NCBI RefSeq assembly: GCF_000835495.1
Contig: NW_015622541.1
Span: 3,968,001-4,032,000, forward strand
Direction: 5' to 3'
DNA length: 64,000 nucleotides
From: Cladophialophora immunda
Taxonomy: Eukaryota; Ascomycota; Eurotiomycetes; Chaetothyriales; Herpotrichiellaceae
Position 1 is the first letter of the stretch. Each line of letters starts with the position of its first letter. Positions 10,983 through 22,766 of the stretch are shown here, in pieces. Below the pieces are notes generated by a model. It was not told the DNA's origin and did no database searches. It worked only from the letters and a program-made list of their open reading frames with translations. Both the position numbers and the translations under genes were made by a program.

Positions 10983-13917
10983 GGAACGTTTTATGTGAGC
11001 TGAGCTCGCGTTAAATTCGGAGCAATTGTGAATATGTCAATGGTAATATAGCCTTCTGTGATATGGGGACGGCAGGGCTTCTCGCGGGCTGTTTCCGTGC
11101 GACTCAACGCTGCAGCATAAACGATCTCCAAATATGCATGCAGGGCAGTTACATCTCGACAAATATCTGGACGCTTATGTGCCAGCTTGGTCCTTGGTGA
11201 GGAGAAATGATAGTGCCGAAATCGTCGTCATATATTTCTAAGCACGAGCAGGTCAATTCGACCTTCTCTCCGCAACTTATGGCAAGCTTGAGTGATCTCG
11301 CCGATATCGCAAATGCCCCCCGACATAGTAAACAATGGATGTTTCGCTAGATTGTTTCAGCTGACTGATTGCGGATGGCGTTGGTGCTTGTCTCTCGAAT
11401 TGAAACCCTCTTCTTGCTCGTACTAGAGCTTATCGAATTTCGGGATCGTCCTCCTAAATCGACACGGGTAGCCCAATTGACTGGCGTGAGTAGCTATTTC
11501 GTTTGGGCCGCAGACCAGTTTACCCCGCGAACCCCTCACTCTTGAAGTGGCTTTTGATGGTGGGTGTCGACTTTGCTTATCATGCCGAGTCGGACTGCTG
11601 CAATTGGCAATTCATCCGTGTTGAACCGAAGCTGAGACGAAGCTTCCCTTTCAAGGTGCCCAGCGCCCGGGCGCAATTTGTAGAATCCAAGGCTGACATG
11701 AGTGCAGGCCTGATTGGCAAGCGGGCGTCCCGCCGTGGAACATGTGTTAAGCGAGAAGGGCTGAACGAGGATGGCGACTTCCGGGCACGGGGGAGGTTGA
11801 TGGTTGGGCCCCCAATCATGGCATGCTCGTAAGGAATGATCAACCCAGCCATTGACCAGTCTTAGAACGTCGCACAAAAGTTCCAAGTTCGCGTCCGTCA
11901 TGCCATCATGAGATTAGTGGCATATCCAGACGGGCAACCACACAGTAGTAGACAGTTACTCTGGTTGTGGAACCGGACAACAAGGCAATCGTCGAGAGAG
12001 CAAAAAAGGTGTGTAGAAACGTCTGGATTGGTTGGACAAAACATCTGGCGTGACTGTCGGGCCCTCTCTTTCATCATCTCTCCATGAGTAAAGGACAAGC
12101 TGAGTCATGCAGCAGTTATAAAATCATTCTTCCCAACAAGAAAGGACGTCCGTGGCGTTATGTATGGGACAAAAGCCTGCCATTGATGGGTTGCCAACGA
12201 GGCTTGGGCAGACACCGCTGTGATGGCAAGCCTCGCCACTGGCTCTCACCACAGTAATGTGGCCGTGCCTTGAGCGTGGCATCTTTTGCTGGCAGACGAT
12301 CCATGTCAGGCACCATGCACTCATGAGTGGTTCGCAAAAATGGTCTGTCAACATAGTTCGATCCAATTGGGCCCAGAACCTGACAGGGCCTTTTGGTAGG
12401 GTGTTGGAACTTTCCTCTTCTTCGGAGTACCTCACAAGCATCCCACCTCACCTCAGCTTCTTTCGGAAGTACATTGCAGGCTAGTAGGACCTCTCGCAGA
12501 CGTTGATGAGTGTGTCGAGGGGCTATGGTAATGGCCCTGTCAGCACCAAGTACCTTTGTAATGTGCTAAAATGCGTGCTAATAATGGTAAAACGAGGAAG
12601 GCGGCCGAAGGATCGACGGTCGCGTTCATGGCGGCATCCGAGTGTATATCACTGCATCAATCATCTGCCGCAGTCAAGAAATGGACGCGAGAAGGAATGC
12701 TGGCGCAATCATGCATCGAGATAGCTAGAGCATGGTCTTGTGCCACGCTCAGTATGTCCTCCAAACATCAGTACTGACTTGCAGGCCATGGGAGGGGTGG
12801 CCACTGACTGTACCTAGGCAAGGCGCGGGAAGCTCCAGGGGGTCGCCAATGGGTTTGGAGAGGCTTCTAGGCCGACAAATGAGGGCCGTGGGAGGCGCAA
12901 ATGGGCGGGCGGCAGGGCCAGGGGATGCAATTAGTGCATTGGCATCCATGCAAGAGTGATGATGGTGGCATGGTGGTGGTGTTGAAGGTTTGTTAGTTTT
13001 GTGTGGGGTGTTGGTGTGCGCGCAGTGCGCACTGCGCCGCTTCACCGTCTGATCCTGTGTGTTTGCAAAGCAACTCGCGTGGGTGTCCAATCGTCGCTCG
13101 ACCAGATCAAAAGCCCTACCGATCCCAACTTCCATCATCCTTACACAGAAAAGCCTCATCTATGTCCCTTGTTAGAATGCGTCTCTGCACTGGGTAGACT
13201 GGGGGACACCGCCATTTTCCTCGACTCCCTCATCTCCACTTCAGGTTTCGCCTCAAACAGAACCTCTCGGGTACCCACCACCACAGCATGCCCCTCCGGA
13301 TCGTAGGCATTCACGGCCCGCTACCGTTCTCCTCTTTGCCCAGCTCCATTGTTGTCCGATATCCATCCTTGACTGGAGGATAAGGCAGGTTTTGTCGATT
13401 GAGGCGCACCCGGTTAACACTTCTTGGGACGCGGACAACTCTCAGCCACCTGTGTAGCCTTTCTATCGAAACTACCTACGCGGCTTCAACACTTTCAAAT
13501 CGCCATCTTGGGCAACGGAACTCCTAGGTTGGGTCGATTGCGTAGCCTTCATTCACCTGTTGTGGGCTCGGGAAGGCAAAGGTTCATCCGTCTGTTGCAT
13601 ATGATGTGCTGATTTCGATCCGGGCTGTTTTCCTCTTACACGACCTACGCCCACTTGCGACACGATTCGAAACGCAACCACCCCAACTCCCAGCGCCCTA
13701 CGATACGGGTTTCCTCAGGTGACGGTGCTTCGTCCAACACCACTTGACACCCGCTGTCCTTGCCCCAACAACATAACAAAGATTGTGCTCAATAGCCTTG
13801 ATGTGTGGCCTGAGGTGCGCTGAAGATTTTGTATATAAGACTGGCTGGACTGCACGTGGGACAGTCTGGCAATGAGTACCTGGTCCTGCGTTAGGCTGCG
13901 ACGTTGGGTCAGTTAAG
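10983..13917. other. Long gene-poor interval
   Basis: Nearly 3 kb with no open frame that I can tie to a family; all frames are short and on both strands. The left end is the promoter of the quinone oxidoreductase. The right end is probably the leader of the gene at 13918. A perfect 18-bp palindrome lies at 13020-13037. A noncoding transcript or a long spliced 5' leader is possible but not shown. Confidence 0.4.
13020..13037. repeat. Perfect 18-bp palindrome
   Basis: GCGCAGTGCGCACTGCGC is its own reverse complement. It could be a dimeric factor site or chance; nothing else supports a function. Confidence 0.35.
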
Positions 13918-16900
13918 ATGACGCAAACTTGGCCGCCGTCCCCATGCGTGGAGGACGAAGAAGTGGCATTAGCGAGGGAACACATACCTGGCATCACTCT
14001 ACATCAATTGAAAAGCGAGAATCAACCTGCAAGCAGTAGGGGCTCGGTGGATCAGTATCCCATCATCCTCGACAACAAAGCCCCGGTCCAATCTTGCCCA
14101 CCCAAGGAGAGTGAGCTGGCGTCGGATGGCACATCTCCAGATTCTCATCGACAACCAATTGTCAACACGGAGACGAGGTTCGTCCTCGTGCCCTCTCAGC
14201 CTTTGGAATCTGAACCCGAAAAATTCCTGCAGACCGAGCCATTGCAACGATCTAGATCAACAACTCAGCTCCCAGAGCATGCTGGACCAAGGGGAAGACC
14301 TCAAGTCACAAGGATACACACAGATCTGGGGCCAGGCCTTGAGGGCATGCGGACAGGCCATCGCCGTGCTCCTTCTCCCTACGCTCATACTCCTGCTGGG
14401 TTGGGGGCAACGCTTTCTTCCGAGGCTCAACGTAACAGTACGTTGTTGACGCCGATGCATGCTCATGAGCCGAGAAGGTCCGTCTCTGTACATCCTAGAA
14501 CAGGAGGATTGGACCGAGACAGCAGTGACTCCGATCGGAAATCCAAGACGAGAAGGAGAACAGAACGAAGTCGAAGTCGGGCTGCAAGGGAAAGCTTCTC
14601 TCATTCAGACAGGTCAGAATCTGAAAAGGTCAAGTCGTCGAAGCCCTCTGCGCGAAACGAAAGTCCCGACGGCAAATTCAGTCGGCGCGCTCATCGATAT
14701 CGCAGCCCTGCTCCGTCGCAAGGAGGGTTTACCGGCTATACCTACACTGGCCAAGACCACATTACGCCTCCCCAGACCCCAAAGTTAAACGGAGACTCTG
14801 CACGATCGTCTGTAATTGACCATGCTACTGCCTCTGAACAGCCTGGCAACCGTCAGACGTCATCAAGGTTGACTGCGGATTCGCCATACACCTCTTCCGC
14901 TGAGGAAAGTCAAAGCCGTCGCCAGCGGTCAGTTGATGAGAGAAAGGCTGATCGAGGAGGCTTGTCGAGACGAAACTCGCGAAACTGGAGCGACAAGGAC
15001 GAGAGACCGAAGCTAACCCGTACCCGCTCTCGGTACTATGGCACGTCGTCCAAAGACGAGTCGAACAAAGAGGAATATCCCTCAAGTGACCGACCATATC
15101 GTGAGGTCCAGCCAGCCCCCTCTGCTCGAACGACGTCCGGCATGGAGGACTTTCTCGAAGAGGCTTTCAAAGCGAATAAAAACAAACAACTCAACTATGA
15201 GGACAGCAATTCTCGCCATGTTTCTCCGCGCGGCTCCCCAGCGCACAGTCCGCCACAGACACCTCGAGGCGCCGACCGATCACCCAGAGACTATTTTGAA
15301 CAGTCTCACTACGCGTCAAGGTCGTCTAAGCAACGGTCTCGTCCACAGTCGATTGACGACACACATTTCAAAGACATTAAGAATGTCACATCTCTTCTAG
15401 GAGCCGCAACATTGGGTGCTTCCCTAGCGGCTAAGGCGATCCCTGCCCTGTCTCGATCAAACACTTCGCAGTCTGTGGAGACACAAAGTAGTGGCTCTCA
15501 GAGTAGGCCAAGCAGCGGTCAGCGTTCAAGAAAGCCTTCTCCTGTTATGGAAGAGTCTCAGCCAGTGTATCAGAGCCTATCAAGGACGAATTCCGTTGTA
15601 GGTCGAAATGAGGGCACGAATGCGCGGACAACAACCTACACGATAAACGAAGACCGTTCAGCGTCCAAGAGTGTGCTGTACCCACCGGCGCCACCTGAGT
15701 CGCCCCGTACAGCGTCGAGATCATCTTCTTATTCCCATTCTCCTGAGCTGCGCCCTCCAGCCCCTTTCAGGGCCTTTTCAAGCGTGCCTGGTCAAGGGCA
15801 TCAGCAGCCACATCACTTCCCTACCCAACCAGCGCTGATGTCGAGTCCAATGAACCTGGAGCTTCCGAGCATCTTGTCCAACAGCCCACCCAGACCAAAC
15901 TCGTTGCCTCCGTGTCCGCGGTCGAGACCGGCAGCTGGACATCATGATTGGTACACAATTCGGGATATGTCATTCCTCGATTTTTGTCCGTCTTGCATGA
16001 GTTTTCTCGGCGCTACCCGCTTTCGCGACCATTTTGTCCCGAGCCTACCGAAAGAGCCCCGCCGGCCGATCGCTTGTGCGATGAGCTTCCTATGGCTTCG
16101 GGTTGCTTGGCTGCAATCGATACGACAAGACAGAAAGGATCTTATGCTTGTCTGGCAAATCGCCAATGGTCCGCCATCCGGGACCAAGCCATGCGCTGGT
16201 AGTAAGGCCGATGTGAGAAGATGGTATCATCTAACCGATCCTAGAACGAAAAAGCCCGTGGACAATTTCGACGTATGCTCCGCCTGCGTAAGAAATATTG
16301 ACCTGATCTTTCCTGCGCTTCAATTCTGCGTATTCGATCGACCGCAGGAGAAGAAAGAGCAAGAGAAGATATGCAATCTGAACACAAACAGCCGTCATTT
16401 CTTGCCCATGCTGAACGAACTGGAGCGACTAGCTGAGCGCTCGAAGGAGACCATGAGGCACAGGGACTTTCAGGAGTTTGTGGATTTTGTTCGCCGCACT
16501 TCACGCAATCGACACTGTGTGAAGGACACCTTACTGGCAACCCAATCTTGGCACTACATCTCTGATCTTCCAGAGTTTACAATCTGTGAAGAGTGTTATG
16601 AGGAAGTTGTGTGGCCTCTCAGGGATCGACCGATTGCACGAGACGTCTCCAAGACACTCAAACTTGTGCCCATTTTGCGCAAAAACTCTTTACTTCGAGG
16701 AACAAGTTGCCAACTTTACAGTGATCGCATGAGAAGGATTTTCCATGATGCGGTGAACCGGAACGATTTTGAGAGCTTGAAGTCGGCAGCTAGGTACCGC
16801 TACAATATGGAGCATCGGTTGCAGGAGATGCACAAATTGTACGAAATGGATTTGCAAGCCGGCATCGATCGGAGATCGGAGATGGAGAAGAACATTTCCA

Positions 16901-16920
16901 TCTGGAAGTCTATCGAATAA
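13918..16920 (+). CDS. Large low-complexity protein with C-terminal CxxC domain
   Basis: A single open frame of 1000 residues. Residues ~70-650 are rich in Ser, Arg, Pro and Gln with many RSRS and SP motifs, so mostly disordered and probably phosphorylated. From about residue 675 (HDWYTIRDMSFLDFCPSCMSFLG) the sequence becomes folded in character. It has three spaced cysteine pairs, FCPSC, VCSAC and ICEEC, that could bind zinc, then a helical tail ending ISIWKSIE. Similar proteins are, as far as I recall, annotated only as hypothetical or 'Ser/Arg-related' in Pezizomycotina. No catalytic motif is visible. The ATG at 13918 is the first in frame; an upstream exon cannot be excluded. Confidence 0.8.
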   Translation: MTQTWPPSPCVEDEEVALAREHIPGITLHQLKSENQPASSRGSVDQYPIILDNKAPVQSCPPKESELASDGTSPDSHRQPIVNTETRFVLVPSQPLESEPEKFLQTEPLQRSRSTTQLPEHAGPRGRPQVTRIHTDLGPGLEGMRTGHRRAPSPYAHTPAGLGATLSSEAQRNSTLLTPMHAHEPRRSVSVHPRTGGLDRDSSDSDRKSKTRRRTERSRSRAARESFSHSDRSESEKVKSSKPSARNESPDGKFSRRAHRYRSPAPSQGGFTGYTYTGQDHITPPQTPKLNGDSARSSVIDHATASEQPGNRQTSSRLTADSPYTSSAEESQSRRQRSVDERKADRGGLSRRNSRNWSDKDERPKLTRTRSRYYGTSSKDESNKEEYPSSDRPYREVQPAPSARTTSGMEDFLEEAFKANKNKQLNYEDSNSRHVSPRGSPAHSPPQTPRGADRSPRDYFEQSHYASRSSKQRSRPQSIDDTHFKDIKNVTSLLGAATLGASLAAKAIPALSRSNTSQSVETQSSGSQSRPSSGQRSRKPSPVMEESQPVYQSLSRTNSVVGRNEGTNARTTTYTINEDRSASKSVLYPPAPPESPRTASRSSSYSHSPELRPPAPFRAFSSVPGQGHQQPHHFPTQPALMSSPMNLELPSILSNSPPRPNSLPPCPRSRPAAGHHDWYTIRDMSFLDFCPSCMSFLGATRFRDHFVPSLPKEPRRPIACAMSFLWLRVAWLQSIRQDRKDLMLVWQIANGPPSGTKPCAGSKADVRRWYHLTDPRTKKPVDNFDVCSACVRNIDLIFPALQFCVFDRPQEKKEQEKICNLNTNSRHFLPMLNELERLAERSKETMRHRDFQEFVDFVRRTSRNRHCVKDTLLATQSWHYISDLPEFTICEECYEEVVWPLRDRPIARDVSKTLKLVPILRKNSLLRGTSCQLYSDRMRRIFHDAVNRNDFESLKSAARYRYNMEHRLQEMHKLYEMDLQAGIDRRSEMEKNISIWKSIE

Positions 16921-17108
16921 TGACTGATGCGAGCACGGATTCAGGACTGGGGGGATATGGGGAAAATCCGGGGGCACAGGGGTTGGGTTCGATTTCTGGG
17001 GAGCAGTCAAGCAGGCTAAACTTATCACACAACATCTGAATATTGAAATGGATGACAACGGTCGGCGTCCACGTGAAAGAGAGATCTCCTGCCAGAGAGA
17101 TAGACGTG

Positions 17109-17989
17109 TTATGTGAAGACTATGCCACCATCCACAACGATAGTTTGGCCAGTAACAAAATCCGAGTCAGGACCACATAAGAAGCCGCCAACAACCTTGC
17201 TCACATCTTGGGGTACGCTCACTCTGCCCATAGCCGTCATTTCGAGACTCAGCCTCGCCGCAACCTCTCCAGGCTGTTTCCCCTCCATCTCGGCAAGTTT
17301 TCGATCAATCTTGTCCATCATATCTGTCCCGACTATCCCAGGGGCATAGCAATTGACACTGATCTTGTGTTTGGCCATTTCCATAGCGAAGACCTGAGTA
17401 AGACCCCGAACAGCCCATTTTGACACTGAATAGTGCGGGAGAAGCGGAAATGGCTTCAACGCCAGAATCGAAGCTGCTCCGATGATCTTGTATCCCGTAC
17501 TGCCCGGGGGAGCTGGCCCCTGCGCAATCATCTGTTTAGCGGCGTTTGTATAACAATGCCATACTCCCAGGAAATTGACATTGAAAATCTTGACTACCTC
17601 CTCCTCCGTGATTTCTAGGATCGGCTTGACTTGCGCGATTCCTGCGTTAGCTATCATGACCGTTAGGGGGCCAAGCCTCCTGACCGATTCTTGGATCAGG
17701 GCCTGGACCTCGATGCTTTGGGATACGTCTGCGACGAAGCCTATGGCAGTCCCCGGGCCATGGGTGTCGTTCAGTTCGGCGACCAGTTTATCGACCTCCG
17801 GCCGACTTGCCGCGACATCGTTGATGCAGACCGCATAATTCTCGGCTGCTAGTCGTCGAGCGATTGCTTCACCACTGCACCGGACGCATGTTCGATCAGC
17901 AAAGGCCGGTCTCAGCTGGACAAATCGAACTGGAAGAGAACCTACATCCCGCGCGCTGAACCAGTCACGATGGCTGTCCGTTTTGCCAT
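17109..17989 (-). CDS. Short-chain dehydrogenase, diacetyl/acetoin reductase-like
   Basis: Two exons (17989-17946, 17874-17109; intron 71 nt) give 269 residues. Splicing restores the nucleotide-binding motif TGSARGIG, which is split by the intron; reading through upstream gives unrelated sequence. Further SDR marks are NAG in IANAGIAQV, NVNFLGVWH, the catalytic YSVSK, the APGIVGTDM loop and the C-terminal FVTGQTIVVDGG. The overall sequence resembles acetoin/diacetyl reductases (BudC type), so NAD(P)H-dependent reduction of a small diketone or hydroxyketone is inferred; the exact substrate is open. It is the left-most gene of the metabolic region and lies head-to-head with the Zn(II)2Cys6 regulator about 1 kb away. 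Confidence 0.87.
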
Positions 17990-18981
17990 GGTGTTTATCT
18001 TGAATCAAGACTGAATGGTTAAGAAAAGGGGGGATAGTCGGATTTTGTGGGCCTGCTCTATGCCCATCCACATGCATGCAATGACCTGAACCGGGGGTAA
18101 TTGTAAGAATCAAGAACGCCCTTCTGCTACTACAAAAGCGGCAGGCTTCGACACGGCGATCTTCACGGGCGCTGGGACGGTTGCCGACCCCGGTCCCGCC
18201 CTCAGCGATTCCAAGATACCTGATGTAAGCTGACAAGCTTAGAACTTGGAGACCTCGGCCGGACCGGATTTCCTGGCCCAGCTACGGGCATATCCGGCAG
18301 TCCGGAGCGTGGCATGGGTATTTCAAGTAGGGAATGTGTGAGAAGCTCAAAATCTTTATGCCGACCCTGCTTTCTCGCTGGTTCGCAATCCGTGGGGGCT
18401 GGAGGGTGAGTCGAAGTCCTTATCATTAATAAGAGGCTTTCGACCTCTCCTCGTAGTACCATAAGGGAAGTCATAATAATGTATTCGGTATTCGGGGCTC
18501 CACGCCATAAGTAATCTAAGGAATACCTATTATGCGTAGTTCCGTCTTGAGGCACCCAAAGAGGTCTTGCTGACTAATGTCGATAGTCTCAGGACTTACA
18601 TCCTGGCAGAACTTGGTGAGCCTTCGGTTCGTTGTTTTCATGAGTGTCGACTACTAAGGTTTTGCTGTGGCATTCTCTTCCTCTGTAGGAGTTATAGGGC
18701 GTGCCGCAACCACTGTGGTGGCGTAGTGAAGGAGGAAAGGGTTGGTGTAGCTGTGGTAAAGTCCTCATTAGGGGCAACGTACCTAATTGGCTGTGCAAAT
18801 CCTTTCGAGACTACCTCGGCGTCTTGGCACCCCCGCGCCAGGTCACGTGGAAAGCTTTTCCAGAGGTAAACCTATGCGCGGGATCCCGCTCAAGCAAATA
18901 CGCTCGACCGTTGCTCCAAACGCGGCGGACTCCTTTGGCTCTCTCATATCTGCAAGTAGGGCCGATTCGGTCGCTAGTACT
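17990..18981. other. Divergent promoter region
   Basis: About 1 kb between a minus-strand SDR and a plus-strand regulator. It probably carries both promoters. The in-frame ATG at 18874 lies here and could extend the regulator by 36 residues. Confidence 0.4.
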
Positions 18982-21115
18982 ATGTCGGCCCCGGTCGTGA
19001 TCGCACGCGCGTGCCAGGAATGCAACAGGAAAAAAACGAGATGCGACATGCGACGGCCCATTTGCGGTCTCTGTCAGCGGACGGGCAATATCTGCACCTT
19101 CCCCAACAAGCGCAATAGTAAGGCCAGGGGAAATCGACCGAATCAGCAGAGCCAGACCTTACAGGACCGAGTGTCTCGAATCGTCAACTGGTTGGAGTCG
19201 AATCCAGAAGTCTTGAAACAGATCCAACAGGGACAGAGCCTCCAAGACCCAGCTTCACCCTTCTCCGCCGGACTGTTGAAAATCCTGACCAGTTCTGAAA
19301 GTGCTCTTGAAAATACTCTCTTTTCGAATATCGGCCAGCCGACAGCGTATCCATCCAACGGCACTACGTTGCCGCCGCCTGCCAATGGCGCTGGAACTCC
19401 TCAATCGACGACCTCGCCCCTGAGAGCTCAACCCGACGAGCTGTTGGCAAAGACGTCCCAGGCAAACAATTGCCCAATCTCGTACGACGACGCTATGTCT
19501 TTGATGAAAGTGTTTTTCGAGCAGATTCAACCGTGTCTACCACTCCTGCATGGACCGCGCTTCCGTGCCCGCTACTCAGACCGCCTCTCGCATTCTTCTT
19601 CAAATCAGCCTGGGGCAGATTGTCTGGATGGTCTCGAGCTAGATGAGAAGCTTCTCCTCTGTAGTATGTTCAGTTTGAGCGCGCAAGAAGCGCCAGCGAG
19701 CTTGTCGGAAACCAGTCCAATCTCAGGGCACCCCGAATGTCTGCGTCACCGTGCTCACCAATTCTACAACGACGCGAAGAACATGAACCCGACATTAACA
19801 TACCTCCAGGGGTGTATAGTACAGGCTTTCACCTTGTACACCTCGGGCTTTTCCGCGCAGGGCTGGATCTTGGTTGGCGTTTGCGTTCGCCTGGCCTACG
19901 AACTGGGGCTATCCGAGATCGACGACGCTGACAATCCTTTCACAGCCTCCAAGGACTGGGTGGAAGTAGAAGAGCTCCGAAGAGCCTGGTGGCTAGTTTG
20001 GGAGCTGGACACCTTCGGCTCTTCTGTCTTCAAGAAGCCCTTTTCCGTTGACCGGCAGCAGTTTACAGTGAAGCTGCCCATTTCCGATCGGTTCTGGTTC
20101 AACGAACAACCATGTGCTTCCGCTCTGCTGCTCACACGTCCAGGCCAGCCATGGAAATCCCTTGAAAATTGTGAGAACCAGAGTGAGAGAGCTTGGTTCT
20201 TGATCGCCAACCACCTCCTCTCAGTAGCGTATGGCTACTGGAAAGGAAAGCAGGGAATTTCGACTACCGAAAAGGCCATTCTCGAAAACGATATCAGCTG
20301 TCTCAAGTTTGCATTACCACGAAAGTTCGACATTGTTACCCAGGCCTTGTGCTGGGACGAAACTAACTACGTGGAGAACAATTGGATCCTTGGAACTCAA
20401 CTATTTATCGCCTCCGCGACCTTTATGATCTCCGCCACCAGTGTGAACGACTTCGTACGCTCAAACAACTCCTCACCGAGTGGGATGGATATAGACTCGG
20501 CCTTGATTGAACGCACCTTCTCAATATCACGGATCCTGAGTCGCTGGGCGCCTGAGTACATAGGCCGTGCTCACCCATTTCTGCCATGTTCTCTCATGCC
20601 ACCATCTAGGCCGTGGCCTCGGCTGCACACCGAACCAGCATTGTGCCAATCCACTGAAGATCTAACGACGCTGGCCTTGAAAAGATTTGCAGAGAGGTGG
20701 AAGCTGGCATCATCCATTCTGGGCAAGTTCGCAGCGCTCTTGTTGGTGTCCGCTGCCCCGCTAATAAACATGTTCCACAGATATCCAAAGGATTGTGCGC
20801 AAAGGTTCTCCCCTTAGCTCCGACGAGTTTGCGCTGGCCAGACGCTACGCCATCTTCTTTCCAACTCTGATGACGTTGGATGTGACCACGGGTTCGTCGG
20901 ACGGCCAGATCCCAGCAATTCCGCAGACTCAGGAATTGCAAACGGTAGAGCAAGTGTCTCCCCCGGGGTTTCAGCAAGGAGTGGTAGCTTTACCAGCTTC
21001 CACTATGTCTAATCCCGGAGAGATGGCTTTTCCTGGCCTGTCTCCATTCAGCATGGATATGTTCCCCATGGAGTGGGAGAAATTCCGCGAAACATGGGCC
21101 ACCGAGCTTTCGTGA
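18982..21115 (+). CDS. Zn(II)2Cys6 transcription factor
   Basis: Two exons (18982-20722, 20781-21115) give 691 residues. The N-terminus holds the binuclear cluster CQECNRKKTRCDMRRPICGLC followed by CTF, then a linker (LQDRVSRIVNWLE) and a fungal-specific regulatory domain (GWILVGVCVRLAYELGL, RRAWWLVWELD). The 58-nt intron uses a GC donor (GCAAGT), a CTAAT branch-like box and ACAG; it joins KLASSIL to DIQRIVRKGSPLSSDEFALARRY in frame, whereas read-through stops at 20817. Residues about 532-557 are Pro/Arg-rich in this frame, while the next frame there reads as a helix with one TAG, hinting at two compensating indels. By position it may control the neighbouring SDR, extradiol dioxygenase and reductases; that is inference. 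Confidence 0.82.
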
Positions 21116-22766
21116 GCGGACCTACCTGGGATGGAAGATTGTCTTATCATATCTACAGCCGTTAACGGCCCTCTTTCCTCCCTCAAGTTGGAGACACACA
21201 ATGTGCAAATATCCATCATTGACCTACTTTGCAAGGTATGCGACGGCTACCGTTTACAAATTATGGTCCATTAGTTATCAAATCATCACCCAGGATTGTA
21301 CGATACCCAGATGAGCCAAAAAATACTCGAACACTCTCGTCTCAGCTGGAGCCTCACAGAATCCAGCACTTCTTTCGACAGACAATTGCTCCCCTGGCGA
21401 CAGAGGGCATCTCACCCTGACGCCCTGGAACCAGTAATCGAGCCAGCTAGGCAAGCGTAGTGACTACGGTGCCGCCGATATCTGGTGCGAGCACCTAATC
21501 TGGGAGCAAGGAATCTTATCACATCGCATCACATGATGCCAGGACTGTCTACCGAGCGAGCCTTATGGCTCTCGTATCCTCTTCTCTCCTCCGGTGGTCC
21601 TTTAGACAACTCACAGAGAGATCTATTGCCCCTTGAGACCATTTAGACCATTCTTTCCTCACTTTCCGGGCTACCATCACCATCGCCGATCGAGTTGACC
21701 TGGTGGAATGATCCCGGACCCTTTTAGCAAAACTCTTCCCTTCGCACCGACCGCCGGTTCTATCAGTCGCAGAGCAAAGTCTCGCATCAAAAGCTCTTTG
21801 GAGCTGGGAAGAGAGGTGCGATGTGATACCTTGGTCGTTTCAGGAATGATTATATCAAAACGCGAGGCTATAACTACATACCACCTACGTTGGCATCGAG
21901 GTGGGTGTGCAGATACTGTCACAATATTGAGCGCATATTGTAGAATCTCAGCGGCGACGAATGTTTATCCATGGCATAGGCAAACAGTAACCTACCTGTG
22001 CTGTGATGGCATAGCACCTGGCCGGAGTCGAGGTCGAGACATTCTGAAAACAAGTCCTCTATCGATTTGTATATGGACTAAGTGGTCTATACAAAACGAC
22101 CCACGTCTGATACGGGTTTCTATACGACATTCTTGACAACTTCGAAATCGAATGGGGTTGACCAGCTTCTGCGGATCGGGATTGCCTTCTGGGCTGCTAA
22201 CCTTGGTGACCACTCAATCTTCAAACTTTGCCTGGCCTTCATCCTCAGACCGAACCAGATTCTTGAACCCCATGATGCTGTCTCTGTTGGTCTTTCCTTA
22301 CCTCAAATCCAAACCATCTCTTCTCTCAAATTATGCACCAATCTAAAAGGATGCCTTGAGTCTGAAACTGAAGACAATCCCAATCAGGCTACTAGGGTAG
22401 TATTAGAGATTGAACGAGCTCGAGTTCTCGTGATACGGAAAGCCTACCTACCGTCAACCGGGGGGCCGGCTTTCACCGTCCGTTGCCTGGACCCACGAAT
22501 TTGCCTCGCGGTGAAGGGGCCTTATGCCGAGAGATTATTAAAAGATCCGGCTATTCAGAGAGGCACCGCTTGTATGCCTTTGGTCGCTCAACCGTGAAGA
22601 TTTACTCCAGCTTTGGGGTTTAGGCCTCTGCAGTATTCTGAAAGATTTGCGGAGTTGACGAGGCCTCGGAGGCACATCATACTTCTCATAATTGGCGCAC
22701 CTCGACAGAGAACGGCAGTCTTTCCTTGCATCTCCGGACTACTTGAAAGAAACTGAGCAGGCAAAA
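21116..22766. other. Intergenic, regulator to dioxygenase
   Basis: 1.65 kb on the 3' side of the regulator and the 5' side of the dioxygenase. Open frames (such as one at 22082-22597 that lacks an ATG start) show no family resemblance. Confidence 0.4.
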
